Assembly (NCBI GenBank): GCA_009760855.2
Contig: WPIO01000046.1
Coordinates: 1,975,501 to 2,039,500, forward strand
Direction: 5' to 3'
Source: Cristatella mucedo
Lineage: Eukaryota; Bryozoa; Phylactolaemata; Cristatellidae
Length of the DNA stretch: 64,000 bases
This document shows, one piece after another, positions 34,800-47,944 of the stretch; within the stretch, counting starts at the first letter, position 1; every line of letters starts with the position of its first letter. The position numbers were made by a program, and so were the translations under genes. The notes beneath the pieces were generated by a model. It worked only from the letters and a program-made list of their open reading frames with translations, did not search any database and had not been told where the DNA came from.

Positions 34800-35582
34800 G
34801 CAGGCATTATTTGTCCATGCTAGCCGTACTTCCAGATTTTACGCATGCGGAATAAATAATTTTATAGAGCATTTTTCTTAGGAATAAGGTAGTCAAACTT
34901 TCGACCATAGATCAAGGCGTCGCAGAAAATCTAGCGCTTGGTTGCTTGGAAAAGTATGTACATATAAGTTTCTGCTGTGTCAGAGCGATCATCTTACATT
35001 ACTCGATGAGACTGGCGTCAGATAAAATGGATAGAGCGTCTTCACAGATCTCCATCAGAAAGCTCTCGAACAGTATGACGCTATACATGCTCGTTATTTT
35101 TCGTGCATTACATTTGCTTTTAAGACAAACTGGGTGGGCTACGGAGGTATCAATGGGCTGCACACTCAAAACGGAAAAGCGGGGAGGCGGTGAGGACGAC
35201 GTTCAGTCGGCCTCGGCCAGCGACTCGTGACAAGCGTCTAGCCGCGACGCTGCAGGTGGTCGTGGTGCTCTAATGACGCCAGCAATAACGGGGCCCGTGT
35301 GTCGCGTGTATACTGTTCGCCAATGGCGACTGGAAAGGATCTCGACGTATTCGTGAAATAATGTTAGATATCATAGGGTGTGCGCTGTGGATCATTTCGT
35401 GTTATTTAATACGGCCATTGGAACTACTTACAGCTAAGGATAAGAAAGCCGCGAAGAGGTGGCATCGAAGAGCAGCCTTTGCCAGGCGAATCTCTCTGAG
35501 CAAGTATCGCGAGGCGGCCTGCATAGTAAATAATGCGGCGTACAAAATATGGTCATTGCTTGCCTTTTCGAGGTATTATATG

Positions 35583-35627
<45 letters not shown>

Positions 35628-36215
35628 GTGCTAATCATTGCTATACTTTCGACGTAATAATTTCGGAGATTTGTAGGATTTATTTTCTATTGTTAAACTA
35701 ATGCAACAAATTTATTTCAATCGCACCTTTCATGAAATTACTTTCGTCTGCGTGAAGAATCTTCTAAAATGAGATGCACTTTGTTGTATTCCTTTGATTA
35801 TTTTATTTTTAGCATCAAGCATCCTGTTAAAGATAGCAAACAGCAGCTCCACACTGGCCCACGGAACTCCGGCGGCATTATCACTAATAATAGTAATAGT
35901 AATGGCGGAAATAGTTTTAATGTATTTATTGTATTTCTATAGAACCATGACGGTTTGTCTGTTTATGGACAATTCAGTGAGGCTGGGAAGGAGCCATGAT
36001 AGTTTGTCGATAATAACATGCACAAGTGCAGCGTAACACGTGCAAGTAACGGCGATTCAACATGACGGACGAAGCGTAGCTGCGTGAGGAAAACATGGCT
36101 TTTCGGTTTCGCTTGAAATATCAAGTCGTGAGATGCATTGGTCTCAAGCAAGTTTAGAACTCCAGACTTTAAGAGCTAATGAATGAAGGCAGAATAGGGT
36201 TTCGTAGTATTTGAT
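34800..36215. other. Unassigned AT-richer stretch
   Basis: Two + frames of 94 and 88 codons (34946-35230, 35361-35627) have no recognised motif; the second runs into a (TA)n tract at 35588-35625. Confidence 0.4.
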
Positions 36216-36217
36216 AA

Positions 36218-36840
36218 TGGTTAGAGGTGCAGCCAAGCTATGTCTGAGTCAATGGAGGAGTGTGTGGTTCGAAGAGAGGGTATGAGAGGAGTAAGTAAAT
36301 AGTTAAGACGGAGGCCAAGTCGGAGCAAGAGAAGGAGCGGCCCTAAAAGGGAATGGCGAAACCTCAAACCTGGGCAGGCTGCTTCACGTGGAGCGTGCAC
36401 GGCCAGTTGGTGAGAAGGGGGCGTGAGTGTTGCGACCGTCGTGACGAGACCATCCAGAGCTGCACGTCTTTGTACCGACTGGAAGCATCTAGTGCAGCTG
36501 CAGGAAAGCGTGGAAACCAAGAAATGAAGAAAACAAGAAAACTAATATGTCTAGAGAGGATAACACAAATGTATTGACATTGGGTGCGATATTCACCCGA
36601 GCGAGCCAAAGTTTTCAAAATTTGACGCAGCTGAACGTAGGCCGACATTAATGTGGAGCTGATGCAGTCGCAGACAGCTAAAGTTCAAGGGCATCGTCCA
36701 GCTCGAGAAGAGAGCTTTCAGCTTGCGGATAGTTTGTGTAGCAGTAGATATGCTAGCTACGCCCATTTTGAGGGCTGGGCTTATCAGTTTCCGAGTAGCA
36801 CTAAGTTTGCCAATAGATAGTAAGCTTTTTATCATCACTT
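36218..36840 (-). mobile_element. Old LINE remnant related to family A
   Basis: The - frames show RSQHSRPLLTNWPCTLHVKQ, a decayed form of RSCHITPLLADLHWLPVKQR, with flanking similarity on both sides. Much more diverged than the other copies. Confidence 0.55.
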
Positions 36841-36885
36841 ATTTGAGAAAGCTTGATGGCAGCTAAGTGCAAATGAATGCGAGCA

Positions 36886-37031
36886 ATTTATATATATATA
36901 TATATAATATATAACATATAATATATATTATATAACATATAATATATATATAATATATACATAATATAGAATACAAAATATAGAATATATAATTTAGAAT
37001 ATAGAATATAGAATATATATATATATATATA
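36886..37031. repeat. AT-rich (TATA)n satellite-like tract
   Basis: TATATA, ATAATATA and TAGAATATA motifs over 145 bp. Confidence 0.9.
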
Positions 37032-37146
37032 ATGCTGCAAAGGAGAAGAGGGAGTTTGAGCTGCTGGATCTGCAGTGAAGGATCCAAGCGGAGGTCGAAG
37101 AAGCGAGTGATCTGGATGATAAATATGAAGCCTAGATTGTGCTTGG

Positions 37147-37153
37147 TAATAAT

Positions 37154-37201
<48 letters not shown>

Positions 37202-38625
37202 TCACTTGATAAAGCGCCCTCAGAGAACTTAATCTCTCTCTAGGCGCTTTACATTTGCTGCAAAGGGAAATGCAATTGAATGGTAAGTAAAATCATGCTT
37301 GAAAAACAAACAAAATGAATAACATGGTTAGGGGTGACATGCACAGGGTCAGCATGCAAATGTGGTTAGTGGCAGCATGCACAGTGTCAGCACGCATAAG
37401 CACATCAAGGACGAATCACAGGGACCCACTAAATGCTGTCCTAAATAGGTGTGTTTTTAGGTTCCTTTTAAATGTGGTCAGATCAAGGGATGTTCTGACA
37501 CAGGTCGGGAGGGAGTTCCAGGCTTTGGGAGCATATGAACTAAATGCACGGTCTCCAAAGGATTTAAGGTTTGTACGAGGTATTTCTAGACTGTTGGATT
37601 CCGAAAAGCGGTTGGTACGATGCTTGGCCTGATGGGGTAGTATATCTGGTGATAGGCTGGAGCCATAGAATGAAGGGACCTAAAAGTGAGCGACAAAACC
37701 TTGAAGTCAATCCGTTGCTTGACTGGTAGCCAGTGCAGGTCGGCGAGAAGTGGAGTAATGTGGCAACTGCGACGCTCACGGCAGACAAGCCTAGCTGCAG
37801 AGTTTTGCACCAGCTGCAATCGCCTGATCGCACATGCTGGTAGGCCAGTAAGCAGTGAGTTGCAGAAGTCGAGACGGGATGTCACGAATGCATGGACCAA
37901 CTTGGACGTGGTATCCTTATCTAAACAAGCCCAAATTTTAGCAATGTTATGAAGCTGAAAATAGGCAGATTTGACTGTGAAGCTGATATGGTCGTCTAAC
38001 GAGAGGTCGCTTTGGAATATGACACCTAGATTTCGAGCTGATTCAACAGGAGATATGCTGGCAGAGCCAATTTTTTTTTTCAGCCTTTCCAATCTCTGGA
38101 TCACACTGGGTTTGCCCATAACTAGTAAGTTAGTTTTATCATCGTTAAGTTTTAGAAAATTTGCTGCCATCCATGTGCGGATGTCATCGATGCATGCAGC
38201 TAGTGAGTTTAGAGAATTTGAGGTGCTCGAAGGCTGGGAGGGATCAAAGCAAAGGTACAACTGAGTGTCATCCGCATAGAAGTGAAAGCCTAGATTGTGT
38301 CTGGCAATCACATCAGCAAGAGGCAGAGTATAAACCGTGAAAAGAACCGGACCTAGCACTGAGCTCTGATGTACTCCATATTTCAGAGGTACTTCAGATG
38401 ATCTTTGTCTATTCACGTCAATACTCTGGAGTCTCCCACTGAGATAGGACCTGAACCACTGCAGAGCAGTGCCAGTGATGCCCAGGCGAGATGAGAGGCG
38501 CTCTAGAAGAACTTTGTGATCGATGGTATCAAAAGCTGCCGAAAGATCAAGCAAAACAAGCAGAGACACTCTACCCATGTCTGCATTCCTAAGTAGGTCG
38601 TTGTATACCCTAAGCAATGTATATG
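37147..38625 (-). mobile_element. LINE family A, best-preserved reverse-transcriptase copy
   Basis: The tail is a (TAA)n run of about 55 bp (37147-37202), then the stem-loop AAAGCGCC...GGGCGCTTTATC in antisense. The - frame at 37586-38686 is open for 366 codons, of which about 340 belong to the element: SLLVLLDLSAAFDTIDHKVL (RT block A), LSSRLGITGTALQWFRSYLS, an intact catalytic HFYADDTQLYL near 38267-38285, and the C-terminal VQNSAARLVCRERRSCHITP. The frame breaks at the C-terminus (downstream remainder in another frame), and the endonuclease region is absent. Probably a relatively recent, 5'-truncated insertion of a CR1/L2-like element. Confidence 0.92.
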
Positions 38626-38629
38626 GAAG

Positions 38630-40470
38630 ATACATCCGGCTCCCTGCGATTACGCCATCCCAGTTCCTCTCACAACAACTGGCCAATCCGATGGATTCTT
38701 GGCATAGGATCCCAATGCGGAACCATGCCTACGTATAGATACAGGATCTATATGATACCGATATAGAACTCGTGATCTTCTGTACCTGCACAGCCTAGGT
38801 AGTTGGGTTGCTTGCACTGGTCTATTGACTGTACTGACTATCTACACAACAAGGACTAAGCTTCAATGCCAGTGAGCTCTTTAGACGGTAGTTATACCTT
38901 TCTGTGAGTAATCAGCTGCCATAAACGTCAGGTCGAACGATGCAAGAGAAGTGAAAAGCATAAGTCTACAACAGCAGCCGATGGTGGTCAGTAGTGAAGG
39001 AGCAGCATGAACAGTTGGAATCGGAAACCAGCTGTAGAATCAGCTGCTACAATGCGGATGTGTGGCACTATATTAAGGACACGAAAGAACGAAAAGCATT
39101 CGAATCCAGAGGTCTTTCAATCGAACAAAGGGGCAGTTTGTCGATGGCAGCTGCCGAACTCGAACAACATAGTGAAACTCTGGTCTTCGATCCAGAACCT
39201 GAATCCTCTGACTTCGAAGTCTTCAAATCTAATCAATCTAATGACCACATTAAGAATTAGTTGGACGGCTTGATGGGGACGTCTGCTAGCAGTCCTGCTG
39301 AGGAACAATTATGAGAACTACAGTACACAGCTTGAGAGAAAGGTAGGAAGGCAGTGGTGCAGTACACAGGACCTACGTCGGTCATGAGATGGAGAGCAAA
39401 CGTACTAACGTAATGACTGGCTGTGCAAGCAGCCTTTTGCACAATTTGTTTCGAACCATGAAGTCATCAAAAAGAACGGTTCGAGCTCGACTCCTAGTTT
39501 ATGTGAGGAGAAGCTGCCGACTCTGTGGAGAGGGAGAGCCACGTCGGTGAGCTGATTGAGGCTTCTTCACTATCCACTGATTTAGGAATTGTATGCATAG
39601 GCCGGTTACAGATCAGAACCTGGTCCAAGCGTAAAGCTGAAGTTCGGTTGCAGAATGCTGCCGAACATGGGCTTCGCACAGGCTTCTATGCCCTGAAGAG
39701 GCATCTGCCCGATTGCAATACAATGCACATGGTGAAACTTGGTCAGGCTCACGGGAGTGGGGGGGGGGACGAGGCTCACAATCTATTTATTATTGGACCA
39801 TTTGTGCTGGATTCATTAGGCTAAAGCAGACTCAAGCTGCTAGCCCTACGGTCAAAGGTCAGAGGTGACTCTGGCTGCTCCCAGTGTAGCCACTAGCTAC
39901 CGGTATGGCAGTCCAGAGTCCATAACCTCCAGGGCTATCTGCTGCCTGTCTGCTGCCGGTCTGTCTGTCGATCACTCGTGCCGTGATTTGGCGAATAAAC
40001 AAGGTTTTACATGAAGCAGTACAATTGCTATTTTTTGTAAGTCACTCTCACAACTGGCATATTTTTCGAGTCTTTGATGCTATATATTCCTTGGAGGCTC
40101 GGCTCAGCGTTGACATAGCGGTGGCGTGTAGCAGCAGCAGCAGCAGCTTCCAGCCTGCTACTACACCAGCATTAAGCAATAGTTGCCGGCACAAGCAAAG
40201 TATGCTTGTTCTGTGGCTGTGCTAAAAGCATTTTGGGGCACAGTTGTTGCACTGTACATAGATAGGGCCACGTTCGAGGCGATCCATTCGACACCGTAAG
40301 AGGAGAGGAAGAAGTTCGGTCAGGCCGACGGCAGGCAAAGAAGAGAACGCCTGCTTAGCCCAAGCACCACAACGATGTATATGGGGTCAGATGCGGCTGA
40401 CCTGTACTGGGCTGACATCACAGATGGGTTGACAATTAAAGTTAGAGTGGCCCGTTGCAGCCACAGGACC
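38630..40470. other. Unassigned stretch
   Basis: No family recognised. Three moderate + frames near 39.0-39.3 and 39.5-39.8 kb lack known motifs. A 10-G run lies at 39759-39768. Confidence 0.4.
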
Positions 40471-40473
40471 TAT

Positions 40474-41287
40474 TCCAGCTTTAGCCCAGTCTCCCATCTA
40501 CCGTTCGAGCCAATGAAACAGGAACGAGCTGCCACAGACCAGCTGAATTCTCAAATTGAAACTTTAAACCTAGCAAGTAAGTTACCGACTGGTTTTAAAG
40601 CTGATCACTACACAAAGTCAGCATTTCTTAGGGTGTAAAACGACCTTCTCAGGAATGCAGACTTGAGAAATGTCTCTCTGCTTGTTTTGCATGACCTTTC
40701 GGCAGCTTTTGATACTATCGATCATCAAGTCCTTCTTGAGCGCCTCTCATCTCGCCTGGGCATCACTGGCACTGCATTGCAATGCTTTAAGTCATATCTC
40801 AGAGGGAGACTCCTGAGTATTGATGTGAGTGGACAAAAACCATCCGAGGAATAACTGAAGTATGGGGTACCTAGGGACTCTGTGCTTTGTCTGCTTCTTT
40901 TCACAGTGTATACTGTCCCTCTTGCCGATGTGATCGCCAGGCACAATCTGGGCTTTCACTTCTAAGCAGACGATACTCAGTTGTACCTTTGTCTTTATTA
41001 ATTGAGCTCGATGAACTCTTTCAACTCCCTTGCTGCATGTATTGCTGGCGTCTGCAAATGAATGGCAGCAAACTTTGTCAAACTAAATGACGACAAAAGT
41101 AACTTACTAGCTATGGGTAAACCAATTGTGACTCAAAAATTGGAGAGCATTACGTTCACAATCGGCTATGCCAACATATCTCCTCTTGCATCTTCAAGAA
41201 ATCTAGGTGTCCTGTTCCAAATTTCCTGCACTGGATCCCAATTAGGCATCGCATCGACTTCAAGGTCATGTCACTCATTTTCAGGTC
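40474..41287 (+). mobile_element. LINE family A, 5' half of an interrupted copy
   Basis: The + strand carries SPVSHLPFEPMKQERAATDQ, LNSQIETLNLASKLPTGFKA, then VLHDLSAAFDTIDHQVLLER and MAANFVKLNDDKSNLLAMGK. The active-site YADD is decayed. Near 41222 an internal deletion joins LGVLFQ to CTGGATCCCAATTAGG (HWIPIR). At 41287 a family B element breaks the copy; it resumes near 41714. Confidence 0.85.
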
Positions 41288-41713
41288 TCTGAACTGCTGC
41301 AACAGTTTCAGCCTGTTCGCGCCCTCAGGTCCTGTGTGGACAATAAATTAGCTGTTCCATTCCTCCACTTAAAGACAGTAGGCGACAGAAGCTTTAGCTC
41401 TGCAGGTCCTAGACTGCGGAACTCGCTTCCACAATTCTTACGAAACGACAACTACTCTCCTACTGCCGACTATGGCTCATCCTTTTCAGCAGTCCTGAGC
41501 TGCTACTTTCATGCTACTCACTACCTCAACTGCTCTCCTGACTCTGCTATGCATCCCACTTTCTCTTTGTTGCGTGAGACGAAGTCTGTTGGCTACCGAA
41601 TGCGTACCGAAAGCCGCTTAGGCTGTGAGTGCGCCATACAAAACTCTCCTGCGTAACGCCCACGTGGTCTTTATGACTTTGTGGAGTTACAGATGGAAAT
41701 ACAATACATGACA
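41288..41713 (+). mobile_element. LINE family B 3' end nested in a family A copy
   Basis: It begins ACTGCTGCAACAGTTTCAG and runs through DNKLAVPFLHLKTVGDRSFS to CTTTATGACTTTGTGGAGTTAC and ATACAATACATGACA. The family A sequence before (CAGGTCTCT) and after (CATTCTCTAGCTCCAGCC) is continuous in intact copies, proving insertion. Confidence 0.85.
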
Positions 41714-42190
41714 TTCATTCTCTAGCTCCAGCCGACCTATGAGAACTACTGCCCTATCAGGCTAGGCATAGTGCCACTTACTTTTCTCAATCAAATCGTC
41801 TAGTTACAATTCTTATGAACCTCAAATCCTTTGGAGACCATACCTTAAGTTCGTATGCCGCCAAAGCCTGGAGTCTGACTGATGTCACGAGAGCCCCCCC
41901 CCCGACTTGAGAGCATTTAAAAAGAGCCTGAAATGCACCTATTGTTCGCAACATTTAGTGGGTCCTTGTGGTTCGTCCTTTGTGGGCTTATTGGTGCTGA
42001 CATTGCATGCTGCCACTAACTGTATTTGCATGCTGACGCTGTACATGTCACCTCTAACCAAGTTATGCTTGTTGACATTGTGCATGCTAATAATCATGCT
42101 TTCTTTAAGCATATTTAAAGTGACTAGAAAGAGATTAAGTTCTTTGAGAGCACTATACAAAATATTGGTATTATTGTTATTATTATTAAG
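41714..42190 (+). mobile_element. LINE family A, 3' half of an interrupted copy
   Basis: Continues with CTAGCTCCAGCCGACC through GTGGGTCCTTGTGG to the stem-loop region AGTGACTAGAAAGAGATTAA and a (TTA)n tail at 42170-42188. Confidence 0.83.
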
Positions 42191-42199
42191 CTCTCAGCC

Positions 42200-44085
42200 A
42201 GTGATAAAGAGGTCTGTCGGGAGGCAATCAAAAAATACTTCAAAACAAAAAAGACTGGTTTTTAAACTGTGTAAAATGCTGCTGAGAGATCTAGGTGAAG
42301 CAGCAGAGACGCTATAGCTAAGGAAATAGTTGCAATATTTGTTATGCTGGGCAGGAATATGTGTGTGTGCACCTACTAAAGAGAACTGGTAGAACAAGGT
42401 AAATAGGACTGCTGGTTTTGTTTTAGCCTGTAAGATGCATTTGGCAATGCGTTCAATGGAGAGGGACAAGAAGGAGAGAAGAAGGAGAGCGGGGCGATGC
42501 AGGGGCTGATTTCTGCTTTGCTGGTCCTGCTTCGCTGCCTCATTCGTGCACAGTCGGCAGCTGCTGCAGAGAATCAATTGCTGCTTCACTGCTGCTGCTG
42601 CTGCAGGCAGTGCTCTCTGATTGCTGTCTCAGCAATCGACAGACAACACCAACACTGCTAGAGCAGCCTGGTGTTTCTCTGAATGCAAGAGAAGCTGCTA
42701 GAAGCACGACGATGCTGCTATCGCGCTTCTGCATCGCACTGATGCTGTACGTCAGCTGAATTTGCATGAGCTTTTTGCTTCATAAACCAATGGTTACATT
42801 ATTTGGGCAGCAAGCATGCACACTGGGGCAGTGCTCACATCACATGCCCACCAATAAGGACTGGGCAAGGAGCTTCTTCCTCCATGACAGTCCATGCACG
42901 CACGTTTTGGCTACCAAACGAGCCACTTGAACGACTTATGCAGAATTAAGTGATGCAGTGGAACTCTGGCCACTACCAGGAGCGCAGAGCAGTCGAATAT
43001 CACGGTAACAGCGAGCCAGTTAATTCTCGACTACCACGAGCAGTACTATGGCGCGATTGCAGACAAGTACAAATTGCAGTATAAACAGGCGCTGACTTCA
43101 AATCGAGCTGCTGTACTCAAAAAAGGAAATCAAGAGTCCGTGACATTGACACGGGTGCATGCTGTAGTGGGCCAGCAAAATAACAATATCAGGAGCATTA
43201 GCTTCGAATAGCTAGCTGCACATTCCCCATGGGATAGCACGGATGCCAGAGCGAAACTATCCCGGCTATCAATACCTGCCGCTACCTGGGGAGCTAGAAA
43301 ACATGAGAAAAAACGTCAGGCACATCCGTTTCCATTCACAGTCGCTAGAATTCCAGGGAAGAGGGTGAGTGGATGGTCAGCACGTGGCCACAGCAGGCCG
43401 AGTGCCGGCACTGACCTCGCTGCTGCTGCTGCTGCTGCTGTACGGCGTCAGTCAGACAGTGGTGTGTGCCGTGGTGGGACGCAAGTGTACGCCAAATGGT
43501 CGCTGCAGCCCGAAGCACCGCCTGCTGCTGCCGAAGCAGCGGCAGCGGCAGCAGCAAACACGGGCCGTGTCTCACGAAGCAGCCTCATTGTCCAGTGTGG
43601 CAAGTAGGTGCTCCTGTCTGTGCGAGTCTTTCAGAGCTCACTGAACTTCCACTGGTTTTGCTGAGGCAGCAGCTGCTGAAGTGATGAAGTAAGTTTGTAA
43701 CGTGTAGCAAGTGATGAAGTAACTGCGCCCCGGAAGGCGCTCATGAAAGAGCGGCAACAATAGGTTTTCCGAGTAGCGTCCCAAGAGAATCAAATAACTA
43801 CTACTCAGGCACTTCGCGACGAGCAGCAAACGATGCAATAACTAAGAGTTAATGAAAGGCGATGTAACGTGATTAGACAATCATGCAAAAACATGCATTC
43901 ACCGGGCTTACATAGGTATGCAAAAGCACATATGAAGACTACCGGGGCGGCTGTTTAGAAGAATCCCTAGTTAGTAGCATGCGCCACATCATGCACTCAG
44001 AGCATGAACACAGGGAACACACAAAGAGAAGTTCGCTCGGGTACAGAGAAAGCTGAGGCGTGACCCGACGTAATAAGTAAATAAA
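42200..44085. other. Unassigned stretch
   Basis: No gene supported. CTG/CAG-rich segments at 42580-42605 and 43420-43445 create leucine- or glutamine-rich frames. The open frame at 43369 begins with GTG, not ATG. Confidence 0.4.
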
Positions 44086-44091
44086 TCCTAG

Positions 44092-44257
44092 CTGATTAAA
44101 CAGCCTTTTTTGCATAGCGACAGAAGAGCCTTTACGGCCATCAGCACCGATCGCAGTGCCGATAAAGGATCGCCAACCGCAGGAATCGATCCCACGACCT
44201 CGGGATCGAGGTCGTGAAAGCAACTGCCTTACCTAGTGTGCCATCGCGGCTCTGCGT
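44092..44257 (-). mobile_element. SINE family S2
   Basis: On -: head GCCGCGATGGCACACTAGG, B-box GTGGGATCGATTCC, body GGCGATCCTTTATCGGCAC and AAAGGCTCTTCTGTCGC, end TTTAATCAGCTAGG. Confidence 0.85.
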
Positions 44258-44259
44258 CG

Positions 44260-45790
44260 TAAGCTCGTGGGACTTGAGTGATGCAAAGTCAATGCACGCA
44301 GCGACTGAAGCCAAAAGCGAGCTTCATACTTTCGGTGCATGCGAACTGAGGGCCCGATCACTGAAGGATTTCAATTCAGTGATCAAGGAACGGCAAGCTA
44401 ACTAGATGAGATGGGTGATGGATGAGAGGGTGGCAAGAGAACACATGGGTGGTGTAACGAGGCCGAAATGGTGCAAGTGAGTTGAAAAAATTGATTGTAA
44501 GCATATCAGATGATCTCGAGGTCAATTCGACACTTGATAGAGAGCCAGTTAAGCTCAGACAGATAGGGTGTGATGCAGCAGCTACGCCATTGACGACAGA
44601 CCAGCCGAGCTGCTGAGTTTTTTGCCAGTTGCAGACGACTGAGGGTATGTGCCCGTAGTCCTGAATAAAGGAATTGCAGTAATCTAGACCCAAACGTGGA
44701 GACTAGTTTTGCTGTTATACTCCTGTCTAACCATACCCTAATTTTAGCAGCGATCCTCAGCTGAAAGTAGGCCGACATGATCCTGGAGGCAATGAGGTCA
44801 GGGCCGTCATGATTGGTGAAAGCTGACATGCAGCCGAGTAACAAATAGCCCCGGGGGAGGGGGATGGGTGGTGATGCAGCAGCAGACCCACTCAGTGAGC
44901 ATGGTCTGCCCACTTAACCACTCATTTTCCAAGATCAAAGATTGTACCTGCAGTATTTCAACCACTGACATTTTCGCAGGCTCTCAGTCTTGTAGCCAGC
45001 TCGGAGAGAAGGCTGCAGTTGCTGCCACTGCTCTTGGAGTGCTGGCGTACTGCTTGATCAGCTGCAGTGGATCGGTAGTCGTTTGGGTGCTGACATGTCG
45101 CCGGCCGACTGACTGACTGCTAGGGTCCAGCAGCCTTGGCTGGTTGCCTTCGATTGTGTAGTCAATTTGGCCCCCCCCCCCCCCCGACTCGGTCTTTGGC
45201 CTCTGGCCTTTGTGCCTCTGGCCAATCGAATGCAGTTTTATGAGACTAGAGTCGCCCAGCTGCCGGTAGCACGATCCCACCTTTCTCATGATGGGAGTGA
45301 AACTGGGTGCTTGCGGATGAACCGGGGAGGCAATGAGCTCGGCCAATGACCATTCGTTTTGAAACAGCATGCCTAGATTACTACGGGGGGGGGGCATTAA
45401 GGTAGGGATGCTAGATTAAAAGCCCTGAGGATGAGCTTTTCCAACCTTTAGGATGTCCAGGCTTGCCCACAGCTATTAGTTTGATATTATCGTTGTAGAG
45501 CTTCGAGAAGCTATTCCCCATCCAAGTGCGAATGTCATCATTGCAGGCTGTAAAGGAGGTATGGGAGTCGGATGCAGGGCCAGGCTAGAAAGGGCCAACA
45601 GATATGTAGAGCCGTGGGTAGTCGGCGGAGAAGCGAAAGTCAAGATTGTGTTTGGCGATTTCATCTGCTAGAGGTAGAGCTCAAATAGGGAAAAGAAGAG
45701 GGAAATTTGACCTAAGAGGAAAGGAAACTAAGACCGAACTAAATGGTACCCCATACTTTAAAGGCTTGCTAGATGACTAACGGCTATTTA
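44260..45790 (-). mobile_element. LINE family A-related, decayed copy
   Basis: The - frames read SRLQLAKNSAARLVCRQWRS, CCITPYLSELNWLSIKCRID and, further upstream, LGMLFQNEWSLAE and LLALSSLALHPTP. The tail is not preserved. Two G/C homopolymers (45171-45185, 45385-45394) interrupt it. Confidence 0.75.
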
Positions 45791-45982
45791 CATCTACACC
45801 CCGACATCTCTTGCTGATATACGACCTATCCCTGCTCAGCTCTTTTCCAATGGTACATGAACGCTCCGAGAAGCGCTTAAAAGGATCTGCTGGTATATTG
45901 TGTCAACTGCTGCTGAGTGACCTAGCAGAATTGGCAAAGAGATCGTGCCCTGATCAGCATTGACCAGTAGATCATTGGGTCT

Positions 45983-46134
45983 TGGCCCAGAAGGTACGGT
46001 GCTCGCTCTTCACGACCCAGATTTTGTGTTCGAGTCCTGTAGTGGGTGATCCTTTATTGTCCACTGCCAGCGGTGGTGATAGCCGTGAAGGCTCTTCTGC
46101 TGCTCTATAAACGATGCTTTTGAATCATCTTGCA
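45983..46134 (+). mobile_element. SINE family S2
   Basis: Head CAGAAGGTACGGTGCTCGC, B box TTGTGTTCGAGTCCTG, body GTGGGTGATCCTTTATTG and GGTGGTGATAGCCGTGAAGG, end TGAATCA. Confidence 0.85.
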
Positions 46135-46139
46135 ATGTA

Positions 46140-47940
46140 AACCTCCAGCACAGAAGTTTCAGGGGAAGGTTAGCTCTAAATCCTGATTGGAACTGGCTTG
46201 CAAGACCTCCCATGAACTGATGTAATCGCCCATCTCCTGGCCACCATTCATTCAAGCATCTTAGGTAAGAATGGCAGCACAGAGACTGAACAAAAGCTAC
46301 TAAAGTTCTAATGATCTAGGGTCAACTTCTAAATAAGTAGGATGACCTACAGCTGCTTTCAGAGTGGCAGAGACTTCATCGCTAACCAGGCTAACCATAA
46401 CTAACCAGGAACACACAGGCTGACTTGTAGAATATTTAATTTGTTGGGCAGCAACAGGTCTATGCAGCTAATAACGAGAGGTGTTGGATCAGGGTCACAA
46501 GGACTGGTGGTTTTCTTAGCCTGGGAGACAAATTTAGCAATGAGTTCAAAAAAGTGTGAGAGAGAGAGGGGCGTGTAAGAGTATCCCTTCTATCTTACCT
46601 GCGACGAATTTGGAGAAACACTCCACTAAGTCACCAGTGGGATCGCTGGGCAGTATGCTTGAGTTAGCCACTGAACGATATCGATTGCCATAGCGAGTAC
46701 ACCACATCCTACACACATCGAGAGCGGCTGTCTCCCTCGACCGGCGTTGTCTGCTGCTCTCTCATGTCTCTCCCATGACTCTCATCTCGTACTGTCGCAT
46801 GGCTGCGACCGGTGCCCATTGCTCCCTCCCCCTCTGTAAGATTTCACTGAGGACACTGCACTCACTCTATGCACGATTAGCAACGACGCTTCTGCATGCA
46901 AGCAACGACACACTCGACGTGGGAGTTCAAAACCCACCCGAGATCAGCGGCATTCGGCTACAGGCTCAGCTTGTGTGGCAGGAGCTTGCTGGCACACCGT
47001 GAAGGGCCTGCGTGCATGCGCCAAAGACTAGCAGATGGCTGCGCTGCACTTCATGGTTTCTTTCAGGTCCAAGTTGACAGATCGTGCCCTGAGGAGTTGG
47101 ACCATGGCTCATCCATCGGCGTGCATGTTGCAGCAGGCCCTGCTACTGCTACAGGACTCGATGTCGACGCGCTTGGCTCGATTGAGCCGTGATCGAAGGC
47201 ATGCCAGATTGCTCGGTTGCTGCTGGATGGGCTAGACGACCAGCGAATCGTGTCGACGATAGATTAGAAATTAATTAAAATTTTAAATACATTAAATTAA
47301 AGCAACTAAAAACTAAGTGATCTAGTCAAATTTTAGCAACTCTGTGCAGCGAGCTATGAGTTCGGCATTCTCTATCGATCCGCTTGGTTTGCTGATGGTA
47401 AATTATTGTTTCGATGCAGCAAGCTGGGTTTGCCACCTTGTTCCACACGGTGACAGGGAGGCTGTAAACGTCAGAGCCAACGTTCGAAGCTCATGCCCAG
47501 AATGGCTTTTGGACCACTGCTTTCACTTGCATGCATGTAAACTACCTTCGTCAATACATAATGTGCTAAAATAAATAAAGAGCTAATGTGAGCTCTGAAA
47601 AAAGTTGCTTAAGGCTGACGTCCAGGTGTCAAATGCTCGAGCATGCATTCAGTCTGGGCAAGCTTAAGGTCGATCGAAAAAAAAGTGCTGGTTTAGCAAA
47701 GCATTTTTAATTTGGCAACAGGCAGCAAGTATGTCGGAGCTTAGTCAGTGTCATTACGAAATGCTATTTCCGTTGTACATGGAAATAGGGTTTGGTATGC
47801 CAATGACAGCAGCAAGTCAGCTGGCATCACATGGCTTTTCTCTGTGGCAATTGCTTTAGCATGCATGCATCTGTCACTTTAATCTTCAGTTCTTTCGGAA
47901 TCGTAATAAAGCAGTATTAAGGAAACCTCCATTCATATTT
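46140..47940. other. Unassigned stretch
   Basis: No recognised gene. Frames of 98 and 75 codons near 46.8-47.2 kb lack motifs. Confidence 0.4.
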
Positions 47941-47944
47941 AATC

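Noticed and set aside
43369-43644. Signal-peptide-like frame with GRKCTPNGRCSP
   Set aside because: It starts with GTG just after an in-frame stop, and the hydrophobic part comes from a CTG repeat. No ATG or acceptor supports it.
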